Source of the DNA: Sanguibacter hominis ATCC BAA-789
Lineage (GTDB): Bacteria; Actinomycetota; Actinomycetes; Actinomycetales; Cellulomonadaceae
Assembly: GCF_012396185.1 (NCBI RefSeq)
Contig: NZ_JAAXOW010000002.1
Coordinates: forward strand, 637,261 to 701,260
Reading direction: 5' to 3'
DNA length: 64,000 nt
Both the position numbers and the translations under genes were made by a program. Under the pieces are notes generated by a model that saw only the letters and a list, made by a program, of their open reading frames with translations, ran no database searches and was not told where the DNA came from. Positions within the stretch are counted from its first letter, which is position 1. Each line of letters begins with the position of its first letter. Of the stretch, positions 17,289-26,024 are shown piece after piece.

Positions 17289-17323
17289 AGCCTATCCGCT
17301 GAGGCTTCAGACCGGGGTAGGTT
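17289..17323. promoter_or_regulatory. Face-to-face leaderless promoters
   Basis: TAGGCT on the minus strand (17289-17294) sits 8 bp before the ABC ATPase ATG. TAGGTT on the plus strand (17318-17323) sits 6 bp before the GTG at 17330. The two divergent starts are only 49 bp apart, so the two polymerases would compete for the same DNA. Confidence 0.55.
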
Positions 17324-17329
17324 TGACAC

Positions 17330-18184
17330 GTGACCGGGACCTCATCTGTCGCGCTGCCACGGTCGGTGCGGCTCGCGCTGTGGCTCACCGCAGCGTCCCG
17401 TCGTGGCGGTCCGGGAGCCCCCTCCGACCACGCAGAACGGGTCGCTGCGGCGGTGCGGGGCGACGACGAGCCGCATGACCTCTACGTCCCCGGGGACGAC
17501 GTGCCCGAGTCGGGGCCAGCTGCCTTCCTCGCGTCCGACGGCTCGGCCTTCCGCAGGACTGTGGAGGGGTGGATCGCGCAGGGCTGCGCCGCCGTCGCGC
17601 TCCTGCCGCCCCCGGGCGACACGGACGGCCTGCCCGCGATGGTTCCCGACCGGGCCGTCGGGGCGGGCGAGTGCGTCCTGCTGACGTGCGGCACGCACCA
17701 CGCCGTCGCAGTGCCTGACGTCGTCGAGTTCGGGTCGGTCTGGGAGCGCGGTCACTGCGTGACGTGGCACGTGACGGAGACGGGGCCGTGGGCGCACCGG
17801 TTCTTCGACGCGGTGGGGACGCTCGCGGACGCCGAGAACGCGATGAGGCACGCGGTCATCCAGGCGACCGGTGCGCTCGTCGACCTCGACGTCGCCAGCT
17901 GGCGCGAGGATGCGGCGCGGGAGATCGACCACCTGCGCTCGGGGCTCGTCCCTGCGTGGGACCTGCCCGAGGACGTGCCGCAGCGCAACGTCACGGTCCT
18001 CACGATGGCGGCTCGCCTCCGCGCGATCGTCGCCCTCGCGACTCAGAACGACGGCGGGGCGACGAACCTCTGGCAGGCGGACCAGCGCACGACGGCGCTG
18101 CGCGAGGTCGAGCGCGCGGCGCGCCGAGCGCTGTCGGCGGCGACGTTCCTCCCGGCCGACGACGTCGACGTCACGCACCTGTGA
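17330..18184 (+). CDS. Conserved-looking protein of unknown function
   Basis: A 284-residue cytoplasmic protein that I do not recognise. No signal peptide or membrane helix is visible. The first 130 residues are mixed alpha/beta with LYVPGDDVP and a GCAAVALLPPPGDTDGLPAM segment. A central part contains CGTHHAVAVPDVVEFGSVWERGHCVTWHVTE, and the rest is helical (EREVERAARRALSAATF-like). Codon use matches its neighbours, so it is a real gene. The GTG start at 17330 fits a leaderless transcript from TAGGTT. It precedes the two-component system but is separated from it by 133 bp. Confidence 0.7.
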   Translation: MTGTSSVALPRSVRLALWLTAASRRGGPGAPSDHAERVAAAVRGDDEPHDLYVPGDDVPESGPAAFLASDGSAFRRTVEGWIAQGCAAVALLPPPGDTDGLPAMVPDRAVGAGECVLLTCGTHHAVAVPDVVEFGSVWERGHCVTWHVTETGPWAHRFFDAVGTLADAENAMRHAVIQATGALVDLDVASWREDAAREIDHLRSGLVPAWDLPEDVPQRNVTVLTMAARLRAIVALATQNDGGATNLWQADQRTTALREVERAARRALSAATFLPADDVDVTHL

Positions 18185-18317
18185 CCCGGCGTGGCCGTGC
18201 GCCGCGCGCACGCCTGGCCGGACGGTCGGGTTTTCCCCCGCCGCAGCGGGTGTCCTCCGGCTGCCGGACGAGGTGGGACGCGCACGACGATGGGTGGACC
18301 CGAGCCAGGAGGACACC

Positions 18318-19652
18318 ATGACCACCCCCGCCGTCAACCGCCCCGAACGCATTCCCGCGTGGCGGGCTCTCGCGCACCGGCAGTCGTGGCGCCACTTCGC
18401 GTACGTCAACGTCGCGATGCTGCTCGCGCCGTTCGCCTTCACGTGGACCGTGACGACCGTGTCCTTGATCGGTGGTCTGCTCGTGACCGTCGTGGGCTTG
18501 TTCGTCCCGGGGGCGATGGTCGTGGCCGGGCGCGGGTGGGGTGCGATGTACCGCGGCCTCGCACGCGGGTTGCTCGGGGCCGACGTCGCGGCGCCGCCGC
18601 GCCGTCGTCGACGCACGAGCGTGAGCGGCAGCCTGTGGGCGATGCTCACGGACGCTCCCGGGTGGCGCGCCCTGCTGTTCGGCGCCGTGTCGCTGCCGGT
18701 CGCGATCGTGAGCTTCACCGTGTCCTGGACGTTCCTGGCCCTCGGGGTGGGCGGCGTCACCCACTGGGCCTGGTCCTGGTCGTTGCCCACCCAGGTCGGG
18801 TGGGACGGGCAGATGCACCGCGGGGCTCAGATCAACGGCGGCTGGTTCTTCGACACGCCGGGCCGTCAGCTGCTCCTCGTCGCGATCGGGGCGGTGTCGC
18901 TGCTCGTCTGGGTCGTGGTCAACCGTGCCGCTGCGGACGTGTGGCGGTGGCTCACGGCGAGCATGCTCGCGCCGACCGCGACCGAGCTGCGTGTCGCGGC
19001 GCTCGAGGAGTCGCGCAGCAGGACGGTCGAGGACGCGGACGCGCGACTGCGTCGCATCGAGCGCGAGCTGCACGACGGCACCCAGGCGCGGCTCGTCGCG
19101 GTCGCGATGCAGCTCGGCGAGGCGAAGGAGCTCCTGGGCACGGCGCCGGCCGAGGCGTCGGACCTGCTCGAGACCGCGCACGCGTCCACCAAGGAGACGC
19201 TCGCGGAGCTGCGCGAGATCGCCCGGACCATCCGGCCGCCCGCGCTCGAGGCGGGGCTGGAGGTCGCGCTCGAGACGCTCGCCGCACGGTCGGCGATCCC
19301 GGTGCGGCTCCACGCGACCCGCTCCGACGGCGCGACGCACGCCTCCCCTGCGGCGGAGACGATCGTCTACTTCGGCGTCGCGGAGCTCATCACGAACGCG
19401 ACCAAGCACGCGGACGCGACGCGGGTCGACGTCGAGCTCGTGCAGCGTCCCGGGGCGCTGCACGTCACGGTGCGCGACGACGGCCGCGGCGGCGCCGTCG
19501 TCGTCCCGCCGGCTGCGGGACCCGGCTGGTCGGGCACCGGGCTCGCGGGGCTCGCCGAGCGTGTCCGCTCCGTCGACGGCACGCTGACCATCGACAGCCC
19601 GCACGGAGGGCCTACGGTGGTCACCGTCACCGTTCCTGTCCAGGCCGGATGA
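18318..19652 (+). CDS. Two-component sensor histidine kinase (NarL/DesK class)
   Basis: A 444-residue membrane kinase. An N-terminal sensor region has two pairs of hydrophobic helices (about 30-70 and 115-145) and a further helix near 190-210, with an extracytoplasmic loop between the latter. The HisKA_3 dimerisation motif is RIERELHDGTQARLVAVAMQLG near 240-261, with the phospho-acceptor His in ELHDG. The HATPase part shows ELITNATKHADAT (N box) and DDGRGG, then GTGLAGLAERVR (G box). The start has AGGAGG 5 bp upstream. The response regulator follows after 28 bp. Confidence 0.92.
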   Translation: MTTPAVNRPERIPAWRALAHRQSWRHFAYVNVAMLLAPFAFTWTVTTVSLIGGLLVTVVGLFVPGAMVVAGRGWGAMYRGLARGLLGADVAAPPRRRRRTSVSGSLWAMLTDAPGWRALLFGAVSLPVAIVSFTVSWTFLALGVGGVTHWAWSWSLPTQVGWDGQMHRGAQINGGWFFDTPGRQLLLVAIGAVSLLVWVVVNRAAADVWRWLTASMLAPTATELRVAALEESRSRTVEDADARLRRIERELHDGTQARLVAVAMQLGEAKELLGTAPAEASDLLETAHASTKETLAELREIARTIRPPALEAGLEVALETLAARSAIPVRLHATRSDGATHASPAAETIVYFGVAELITNATKHADATRVDVELVQRPGALHVTVRDDGRGGAVVVPPAAGPGWSGTGLAGLAERVRSVDGTLTIDSPHGGPTVVTVTVPVQAG

Positions 19653-19680
19653 CATATCGACCTGCATGCAAGGAGAGCAC

Positions 19681-20340
19681 GTGCGCCTGATCGTCGCGGA
19701 GGACTCTGCGATCCTGCGGGACGGGCTCGTCGCCCTCCTCGCCCGTCGCGGGCACGACGTCGTCGAAGCCGTCGGGGACGCGGCAGCGCTCGAGGCGCAC
19801 GTCGCCCACCTGGCCCGCACGGGCGACCTGCCCGACGTCGTCGTCACCGACGTGCGGATGCCGCCGACGTTCACGGACGAGGGACTGCGCGCTGCCGTCG
19901 CCCTGCGTGCGGCGCACCCGGACCTCGGCGTCCTCGTCTTCTCGCAGCACGTGGAAACGCGCTATGCGTCGGACCTCCTCGCGTCGGGCGCGCAGGGGGT
20001 TGGCTACCTTCTCAAGGACCGGGTGGCGGACGTCGGCGAGTTCATGGCGGCGCTCGAGCAGGTCGCGCAGGGCCGCACGGTCCTCGACCCTGAGGTCGTC
20101 AGCCAGCTCATGGGCGCGTCGCGCCGCGACCAGAGCCTGACGGCGCTGAGCCCGCGTGAGCGCGAGGTCCTCGGCCTCATGGCGCAGGGCCGGTCCAACG
20201 CGGCGATCGCCTCGTCGCTCTTCCTGTCGGCGGGTGCGGTCGAGAAGAACGTGACGTCGATCTTCGAGCGGCTCGGCCTCCCGCAGGACTCCGCCGACAA
20301 CCGGCGGGTGCTCGCGGTGCTGCGATACCTCGGGGTGTGA
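19681..20340 (+). CDS. LuxR/NarL-family response regulator
   Basis: A 219-residue regulator with receiver domain residues 1-125: acidic pocket AEDS at 7-10, phospho-acceptor Asp in VVVTDVRMPP, and the conserved Lys in YLLKDRV. The LuxR DNA-binding domain at 150-212 is LSPREREVLGLMAQGRSNAAIASSLF. The GTG at 19681 was chosen over the ATG at 19666 because AAGGAGAGCAC places the ribosome site at the GTG. It is partner of the preceding kinase and converges with glgM. Confidence 0.93.
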   Translation: MRLIVAEDSAILRDGLVALLARRGHDVVEAVGDAAALEAHVAHLARTGDLPDVVVTDVRMPPTFTDEGLRAAVALRAAHPDLGVLVFSQHVETRYASDLLASGAQGVGYLLKDRVADVGEFMAALEQVAQGRTVLDPEVVSQLMGASRRDQSLTALSPREREVLGLMAQGRSNAAIASSLFLSAGAVEKNVTSIFERLGLPQDSADNRRVLAVLRYLGV

Positions 20341-20377
20341 CGCCGTCGCGCCCTGTGCCGGGACTACCGGTGAGCGC

Positions 20378-21592
20378 TCAGACCGCGAGGACCGAGCGGT
20401 AGATGTCCATCGTCCGCTCGCCGATCGCCTCCCACGCAAAGTGCTCCTCGACGCGGCGACGTGACGCCGCGCCCATCGCGGCGGCCCGCTCAGGGTCTGC
20501 GACGACGGCCGCGAGCGCGGCAGCGAGGTCCGCGACGAACCGGTCTGGGTCGACCGGCTCGCCCGTCCCGTCCTGCGCCTGCTCGATCGGGACGAGGAGG
20601 CCGGTCTCGCCGTCGACGATGACCTCGGGGATGCCTCCAGTCGCCGAGCCGACGACGGGCAGGCCCACGGCCATCGCCTCGAGGTTGACGATCCCGAGGG
20701 GCTCGTAGATCGAGGGGCACACGAACACGGTCGAGGCCGCGAGGACAGCGATCAGCACGTCGCGCGGCAGCATCTCCTCGATCCACACGACACCCGAGCG
20801 GTTCGCTGACAGGCGGGCCACGGCCTCCCCGACCTCGGTCGCGATCTCCGGGGTGTCGGGCGAGCCCGCGCAGAGGATCACCTGCACGTCAGCGGGGAGG
20901 CTCTCCACCGCGCGGAGCAGGTACGGCAGGCCCTTCTGCCTGGTGATCCGACCGACGAACACGACCGCGGGACGGCCCGGGTCGATGCCGAGACCCCGCA
21001 CGGCGTCCTGCGCGACCTGGGCCGCGGCGCCCTCAGGGCGCCGCCACCGCGCGAGGTCGATGCCGTTGTGCACGACGTGCACGCGCGCGGGGTCGACGTC
21101 GGGGTACGCCCGCAGGATGTCCTCGCGCATGCCGCCGCTCACGGCGATGATCGCGGCCGCACCTTCGTAGGCGGTGCGCTCCGCCCAGCTCGACAGGGCG
21201 TAGCCACCGCCGAGCTGCTCGGCCTTCCAGGGGCGCAACGGCTCGAGGGAGTGCGCGGACACGACGTGCGGGATGCCGTTCAGCAGGCCGGCGAGGTGCC
21301 CGGCGAGGTTCGCATACCAGGTGTGCGAGTGCACGATGTCGGCGCCCGCGACGTCCGCCGCCATCGCGAGGTCGACGCCGAACGTGCTCAACGCGGGGTT
21401 GGCGGCGGCGAGCTCGTCAGGTGCGACGTACCCCGTGACGCCGGGGTGCTCGGTCTGGTCGCGCGGACCGTCGAAGCACCGCACGCGCACGTCGGCGTGC
21501 GCGCGCAGGACGCCAGACAGCTCGGCGACGTGGACCCCCGCTCCTCCGTAGACGTAGGGAGGGAACTCGCGGGTCAGGAGGTCGATTCTCAC
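20378..21592 (-). CDS. glgM: GT4 alpha-glucan synthase (GlgA/GlgM type)
   Basis: A 404-residue GT-B glycosyltransferase of the actinobacterial GlgA class. REFPPYVYGGAGVHVAEL is the N-terminal glycogen-synthase motif, VFVGRITRQKGLPYLLRAV begins the second Rossmann domain, and SIYEPLGIVNLEAMAVGLPVV is the E-x7-E retaining motif. In mycobacteria this enzyme uses ADP-glucose to make maltose-1-phosphate (GlgM) for alpha-glucan assembly, and it is divergent from glgC as here. The GTG at 21592 is preceded by TACCGT with a 7-bp spacer, so it is probably leaderless. Confidence 0.9.
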   Translation of the reverse strand: MRIDLLTREFPPYVYGGAGVHVAELSGVLRAHADVRVRCFDGPRDQTEHPGVTGYVAPDELAAANPALSTFGVDLAMAADVAGADIVHSHTWYANLAGHLAGLLNGIPHVVSAHSLEPLRPWKAEQLGGGYALSSWAERTAYEGAAAIIAVSGGMREDILRAYPDVDPARVHVVHNGIDLARWRRPEGAAAQVAQDAVRGLGIDPGRPAVVFVGRITRQKGLPYLLRAVESLPADVQVILCAGSPDTPEIATEVGEAVARLSANRSGVVWIEEMLPRDVLIAVLAASTVFVCPSIYEPLGIVNLEAMAVGLPVVGSATGGIPEVIVDGETGLLVPIEQAQDGTGEPVDPDRFVADLAAALAAVVADPERAAAMGAASRRRVEEHFAWEAIGERTMDIYRSVLAV

Positions 21593-21708
21593 AGGCGACA
21601 CGGTAGCGCGTGCGCGCACGCCGACGCTCTGACCGCTCGCTGCGACACGACACGAGAAACGGGCCGCACACCTGTGCGCAAGGCCACACCGGCCACTAGT
21701 GTCGAGGC
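21593..21708. promoter_or_regulatory. Divergent glgM/glgC control region
   Basis: A 116-bp region between two leaderless-type starts: TACCGT for glgM (minus, 21600-21605) and TAGTGT for glgC (plus, 21697-21702). It contains the perfect 12-bp palindrome CGTGCGCGCACG (21609-21620) and the inverted repeat CGCACA-CC-TGTGCG (21665-21678). These are candidate regulator sites controlling both directions. Confidence 0.5.
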
Positions 21709-22953
21709 ATGGCAGCTCCCCGGGTCCTGGCAATCGTCCTCGCAGGTGGCGAAGGCAAGCGGCTGATGCCGCTGACGGCAGACCGGGCCAAGCCCGGCGT
21801 CCCCTTCGGCGGGATCTACCGCCTGATCGACTTCGCGCTGTCGAACCTCGTGAACTCCCACTACCTGCAGATCGTCGTGCTGACGCAGTACAAGTCGCAC
21901 TCGCTCGACAGGCACATCACGAAGACCTGGCGCATGTCGCACCTCTTGGGCAACTTCGTCGCCTCGGTGCCCGCGCAGCAGCGGGTCGGCAAGCACTGGT
22001 ACCTCGGCAGCGCCGACGCGATCTACCAGTGCCTCAACATCATCTCGGACGAGCGGCCCGACATCGTGATCGTCGTCGGTGCGGACCACGTGTACCGCAT
22101 GGACTTCAAGCAGATGGTCGACGCGCACATCGAGTCCGGAGCCCAGCTCACGGTCGCGGGGATCCGGCAGCCGATCGCGCTCGCGGACCAGTTCGGGGTC
22201 ATCGACACCGACCCCGCGGACGCCACGAAGATCCGCGCCTTCCTCGAGAAGCCGACGGACCCGGTCGGCCTGCCCGACTCCCCCGGCGAGGTGCTCGCCT
22301 CGATGGGCAACTACGTCTTCGACGCGGACGCGCTCGTCGAGGCCGTGACGCAGGACGCTGCGAGCCTGACGAGCCGCCACGACATGGGTGGCGACATCGT
22401 CCCGATGTTCGTCGAGCGGGGCACTGCCGCCGTCTACGACTTCATCCGCAACGACGTGCCGGGATCGACGGACCGCGACCGCGACTACTGGCGCGACGTC
22501 GGGACGCTCGACTCGTACTACGAGGCGAACCGGGACCTCATGGCGGTCCAGCCGGTGTTCAACCTGTACAACACGCTGTGGCCGCTCTACACGGGTTACG
22601 TGGGCCTGCCGCCCGCGAAGTTCGTCCACGCGAGCGGCGGGAGGGTCGGTCATGCGGTCGACTCGCTCGTGTCGCCGGGCGTGATCGTGTCGGGCGGCGA
22701 GGCGGCCGGCTCGGTGCTCTCCCCGGGCGTGTTCCTCCACTCGTGGTCGTCGGTCGCGGACTCCGTCCTCATGGACAACGTCGAGGTGCAACGGCACGCG
22801 CAGATCAACCGGTGCATCATCGACAAGAACTGTGTGATCGCGGAGAACGTCCGCGTCGGCTTCGACCCCGAGGCGGACCGTGCTCGCGGCCTGACGGTCA
22901 CGGAGAGCGGGCTGACGGTCATCCCGAAGGGAACGGTCGTCCGGGACGCGTGA
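21709..22953 (+). CDS. glgC: Glucose-1-phosphate adenylyltransferase
   Basis: A 414-residue nucleotidyltransferase making ADP-glucose from ATP and glucose-1-phosphate. The N-terminal loop [20 protein letters not shown] is the nucleotide site, and [15 protein letters not shown] follows. [10 protein letters not shown] contains the catalytic Asp, and FLEKP the sugar-phosphate Lys. A C-terminal left-handed beta-helix carries the allosteric part. It supplies the donor for the divergent GlgM. The start at 21709 is only 6 bp after TAGTGT, with no ribosome site. Confidence 0.96.
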   Translation: MAAPRVLAIVLAGGEGKRLMPLTADRAKPGVPFGGIYRLIDFALSNLVNSHYLQIVVLTQYKSHSLDRHITKTWRMSHLLGNFVASVPAQQRVGKHWYLGSADAIYQCLNIISDERPDIVIVVGADHVYRMDFKQMVDAHIESGAQLTVAGIRQPIALADQFGVIDTDPADATKIRAFLEKPTDPVGLPDSPGEVLASMGNYVFDADALVEAVTQDAASLTSRHDMGGDIVPMFVERGTAAVYDFIRNDVPGSTDRDRDYWRDVGTLDSYYEANRDLMAVQPVFNLYNTLWPLYTGYVGLPPAKFVHASGGRVGHAVDSLVSPGVIVSGGEAAGSVLSPGVFLHSWSSVADSVLMDNVEVQRHAQINRCIIDKNCVIAENVRVGFDPEADRARGLTVTESGLTVIPKGTVVRDA

Positions 22954-22999
22954 AGCGTCCGGGTCGCGGGCACCGACGCGCGTGCGCGGGGCTGGTCCC

Positions 23000-23005
23000 T
23001 ATCGT
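23000..23005 (+). promoter_or_regulatory. serB -10 element, leaderless type
   Basis: TATCGT, then 6 bp, then the GTG start of serB at 23012. No Shine-Dalgarno is present. Confidence 0.5.
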
Positions 23006-23011
23006 GAGCCT

Positions 23012-23683
23012 GTGACTGCGACCGAGCCCGCCCGCACCGACCGCCACCTCCTCGTGATGGACGTCGACTCGACGTTCATCACCGCCGAGGTGATCGAGCT
23101 CCTCGCCGAGCGCGCCGGCCGCAAGGACGAGGTCGCGGCCGTCACGGAGGCAGCCATGCGCGGCGAGCTGGACTTTGCGGCCTCGCTCGAGCGCCGCGTC
23201 GCCACGCTCGCGGGCCTGCCCGTCTCCGTGTTCGACGACGTCCTCGCCGAGGTCCGTCTGACGCCCGGCGCGGTCGAGCTTCTCGACGTCGCGCGCAGCC
23301 GCGGCTGGGCCGTGGGCCTCGTGTCGGGGGGCTTCGAGGAGGTCGTCGCACCGCTCGCGGCTCGCCACGGCATCACCCGCTTCCGCGCGAACCGCCTCGA
23401 GGTGCGGGAGGGGGCGCTGACCGGCCGGACGACCGGGCCCGTGATCGACCGCGCGGCCAAGGAGCGCACGCTGCGCGAGTTCGCCGAGCTGGAGGGCGTC
23501 CCGATGTCACGCACGGTGGCGATCGGCGACGGGGCGAACGACCTCGACATGATCGGCGCCGCGGGCATCGGGATCGCGTTCCAGGCGAAGCCCGTCGTCG
23601 AGGCGGTCGCTCCGTACGCCGTCCCCGGGCCTCGGCTCGACGCCGCGGTCGCGGTGATCGACGCGGCGATCGCCGCTCGCTGA
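23012..23683 (+). CDS. serB: Phosphoserine phosphatase
   Basis: A 223-residue HAD hydrolase of the SerB type. Motif I is MDVDSTFITAEVIELLAE with the DxDST signature of phosphoserine phosphatases. Motif II is VSGGFEEV, the Lys of motif III lies in the KERTLREF region, and motif IV is GDGANDLDMI. It has no N-terminal ACT domain, so it is the short form. It catalyses the last step of serine synthesis. The GTG at 23012 was chosen because TATCGT lies 6 bp upstream and homology starts there; an ATG at 22982 would add unrelated residues. Confidence 0.92.
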   Translation: MTATEPARTDRHLLVMDVDSTFITAEVIELLAERAGRKDEVAAVTEAAMRGELDFAASLERRVATLAGLPVSVFDDVLAEVRLTPGAVELLDVARSRGWAVGLVSGGFEEVVAPLAARHGITRFRANRLEVREGALTGRTTGPVIDRAAKERTLREFAELEGVPMSRTVAIGDGANDLDMIGAAGIGIAFQAKPVVEAVAPYAVPGPRLDAAVAVIDAAIAAR

Positions 23684-23709
23684 CGCGAGGGACGCAGACG
23701 CGCCCTGAC

Positions 23710-23747
23710 ACGACGAGGCCCACCCCGTCAGGGGTGGGCCTCGTCGT
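23710..23747. terminator. Bidirectional terminator between serB and sixA
   Basis: A 17-bp perfect stem (23710-23726 with 23731-23747) and a 4-nt loop lie in the 73-bp space between the two convergent stop codons. Confidence 0.88.
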
Positions 23748-23756
23748 CTGTCGTGC

Positions 23757-24278
23757 TCAGACCTCGGGACGGAACACTCCGGTCAGCTGGGCGACGTCGT
23801 TGCCCCACTGCTCCCACGGCACGTCTGCCGTCAGGACGCTGAACGCCGCAGTCGGGACGCCGGCACGGACCTGAGCGAGCGCACCCTGGTCGGAGCCGGG
23901 GGCTGCGAGCGCCCCCGCGAGCCCCGACACCGCGGGCTCGTGCCCGACGAGGAGCACGGTCCGCACGCGCGCATCGATGCCTCGCACTGCTGCGAGCAGG
24001 CCCGACGGCGACGCGGCATAGAGCTCGTCCCGCATCTCGACCTGCGGCTCGGCCTGCTTCAGAGCGGCCTTCGCGAGCTCCCACGTCTGGCGGGTGCGCA
24101 ACGCTGTCGAGCAGAGCACGACCTCCGGGAGGAGGCCCCCCTCGGCGAGGTGCTTGCCGAGGCGGGTCGCCTGCTTGCGGCCCTGGAGGGCCAACGGACG
24201 AAGCTCGTCTGCGGCGCCGTCGGCCGGCTCGGCCTTCGCGTGTCGCAGGACGACCAGGGTGCGTTCAGTTCCGGGCAT
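23757..24278 (-). CDS. SixA-like histidine phosphatase
   Basis: A 173-residue histidine-phosphatase (branch 1) protein. The catalytic RHG-type motif is LVVLRHAKAEP near residues 8-18, the second Arg lies in CSTALRTRQTW, and the second His in LLVGHEPAVSGLA. This compact form resembles SixA, a phosphohistidine phosphatase, but small-molecule phosphatases look the same. It begins 12 bp after the fabI stop, so it may be the third gene of the fabG-fabI transcript. Confidence 0.88.
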   Translation of the reverse strand: MPGTERTLVVLRHAKAEPADGAADELRPLALQGRKQATRLGKHLAEGGLLPEVVLCSTALRTRQTWELAKAALKQAEPQVEMRDELYAASPSGLLAAVRGIDARVRTVLLVGHEPAVSGLAGALAAPGSDQGALAQVRAGVPTAAFSVLTADVPWEQWGNDVAQLTGVFRPEV

Positions 24279-24290
24279 GGCCCTAGAGTC

Positions 24291-25058
24291 TCACAAGCCC
24301 ATCGCGTGGACTCCCCCGTCCACGTGCACGATCTCGCCGGTCGTCGCCGGGAACCAGTCGGACAGCAGCGCCGCGACCGCACGCGCCGTGGGCTCGGGGT
24401 CGGTCTGGTCCCAGCCGAGCGGGGCGCGCTCGGGCCAGCCGCCCTCCATCTTCTCGAAGCCCGGGATGGACTTGGCCGCGGTCGTACGGATCGGGCCCGC
24501 GGAGACGAGGTTGACGCGGATGCCCTCCGGTCCGAGGTCGCGCGCGAGGTAGCGCGACGTCGACTCGAACGCCGCCTTGGCGACGCCCATCCAGTCGTAA
24601 ACGGGCCATGCGAAGCTCGCGTCGAACGTCAGGCCGACGATCGAGCCGCCCTGCGACATGAGCGGCTTCGCCGCGACCGCGAGGGACTTGAGCGAGAACG
24701 CGGACACCTCGAGCGCGGTCGCGACGTCAGCCCACTGGCCCGACAGGAAGTTGCCGCCCATGACGGACTGCGGCGCGAAGCCGATCGAGTGGACGACGCC
24801 GTCGAGACGGTCGACGTGCTCGGAGACGCGGCCGACGAGCGCCTCGAGGTCGCCCTCGTCGGTGACGTCGAGCTCGATGACGGGCGCGGGGGCGGGCAGG
24901 CGCTTCGCGATCGCCTGCGTAAGGCGCAGCTGGCGGCCGAACGACGTCAGGACGACCTCGGCTCCCTCCTGCTGGGCGAGGCGGGCGACGTGGAAGGCGA
25001 TCGAGTGGTCGGTGAGCACCCCGGTGACGAGGAGCTTCTTGCCGTCGAGAAGAGCCAT
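24291..25058 (-). CDS. fabI: Enoyl-ACP reductase (InhA/FabI type)
   Basis: A 255-residue short-chain dehydrogenase of the enoyl-ACP reductase branch. LVTGVLTDHSIAFHVA is the NADH-binding loop typical of InhA, VHSIGFAP follows strand 4, and the catalytic Tyr/Lys pair is in YDWMGVAKAAFES. GPIRTTAAKSIPGF is the substrate loop. It reduces the enoyl-ACP double bond in type II fatty acid synthesis. AAAGGA precedes the ATG. With the upstream fabG it reproduces the fabG1-inhA pair of mycobacteria. Confidence 0.95.
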   Translation of the reverse strand: MALLDGKKLLVTGVLTDHSIAFHVARLAQQEGAEVVLTSFGRQLRLTQAIAKRLPAPAPVIELDVTDEGDLEALVGRVSEHVDRLDGVVHSIGFAPQSVMGGNFLSGQWADVATALEVSAFSLKSLAVAAKPLMSQGGSIVGLTFDASFAWPVYDWMGVAKAAFESTSRYLARDLGPEGIRVNLVSAGPIRTTAAKSIPGFEKMEGGWPERAPLGWDQTDPEPTARAVAALLSDWFPATTGEIVHVDGGVHAMGL

Positions 25059-25128
25059 GCGTGGTCCTTTCTTCGTCGCGGTCCGTGCGTGCGCGGGCCG
25101 CGGGAGGTCTGTTGCTGGTGCGTGCCTG

Positions 25129-25839
25129 TCAGTGGCCCATGCCGAGGCCGCCGTCGACGGGGATCACGGCCCCGGTGACGTAGGCGGCGTCGGGCGAGGC
25201 GAGGAACTGGACGACGCCGGCGACCTCGTCGGGCGACGCGAAGCGCCCGGCGGGGATCGTGGCGCGGTACTGCTTCTGCCGCTCCTCGGGGAGCTCGGCG
25301 GTCATCGCGGTCTCGATGAAGCCGGGGGCGACGACGTTCGCGGTGATGCCGCGCCCACCGAGCTCACGGGTGATCGAACGAGCCATGCCGACGAGCGCGG
25401 CCTTCGAGGACGAGTAGTTCACCTGGCCCGGGCCGCCGTACAGGCCGACGACCGAGGAGATGAGGACGATCCGCCCGCGGCGCATGCGGATCATGCCCTT
25501 CGACGCACGCCGCACGCAGCGGAACGTGCCGGTGAGGTTGACGTCGAGGACCGTCTCGAACTCCTCGTCGGTCATCCGCATGAGGAGCTGGTCCTTCGTG
25601 ACGCCCGCGTTCGCGACGAGGACCTCGACCGGTCCGAGCTCGGCCTCGACCTTGTCGAACGCCGCGTCGACCGACGCCGTGTCGGTCACGTCGCCGACCA
25701 CGCCGAGCACGCCGTCGGGCAGGTCGCCGCTGCGGTAGATCGTCGCGACGCGGTCGCCGTTCGCGACGAAGCGCTCGGCGATCGCGCGGCCGATCCCGCG
25801 GTTGGCTCCGGTCACCAGAACGGTGCGCGGCTCGGTCAC
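25129..25839 (-). CDS. fabG: 3-oxoacyl-ACP reductase
   Basis: A 236-residue SDR reductase. TGANRGIGRAIAERF is the NADPH loop, VANAGVTKDQLLMRM the NAG motif, the catalytic Ser is in VLISSVVGLYG, and Tyr/Lys are in YSSSKAALVGMARS. VAPGFIETAMT is the usual FabG loop. It reduces 3-oxoacyl-ACP in fatty acid elongation. The ATG at 25839 has GGAGG 4 bp upstream. It is the first gene of the fabG-fabI-(sixA) group. Confidence 0.94.
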   Translation of the reverse strand: MTEPRTVLVTGANRGIGRAIAERFVANGDRVATIYRSGDLPDGVLGVVGDVTDTASVDAAFDKVEAELGPVEVLVANAGVTKDQLLMRMTDEEFETVLDVNLTGTFRCVRRASKGMIRMRRGRIVLISSVVGLYGGPGQVNYSSSKAALVGMARSITRELGGRGITANVVAPGFIETAMTAELPEERQKQYRATIPAGRFASPDEVAGVVQFLASPDAAYVTGAVIPVDGGLGMGH

Positions 25840-25954
25840 ATGTCCTCCAGGTCGTCGTGCTCGGGGCAGGCGTGGTGCGCCCGCGTCCTCCCGACGCTAC
25901 CCGGGGCGCGCCGTGAGGCCTGTGAACGGCGCACGCACGGATGCCACGCACCTC

Positions 25955-26018
25955 TTGTGGACTTCCCACAAAGATCACATCGCGCGCAACCGAAGCGTCG
26001 CGGAGCCGCGCCTAGACT
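25955..26018. promoter_or_regulatory. fabG/DUF3099 divergent regulatory region
   Basis: An inverted repeat TTGTGG-N5-CCACAA (25955-25971) lies between the two divergent genes. TAGACT (26013-26018) lies 6 bp before the GTG of the plus-strand gene, a leaderless arrangement. Which gene the repeat controls cannot be told. Confidence 0.4.
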
Positions 26019-26024
26019 CTTGAG

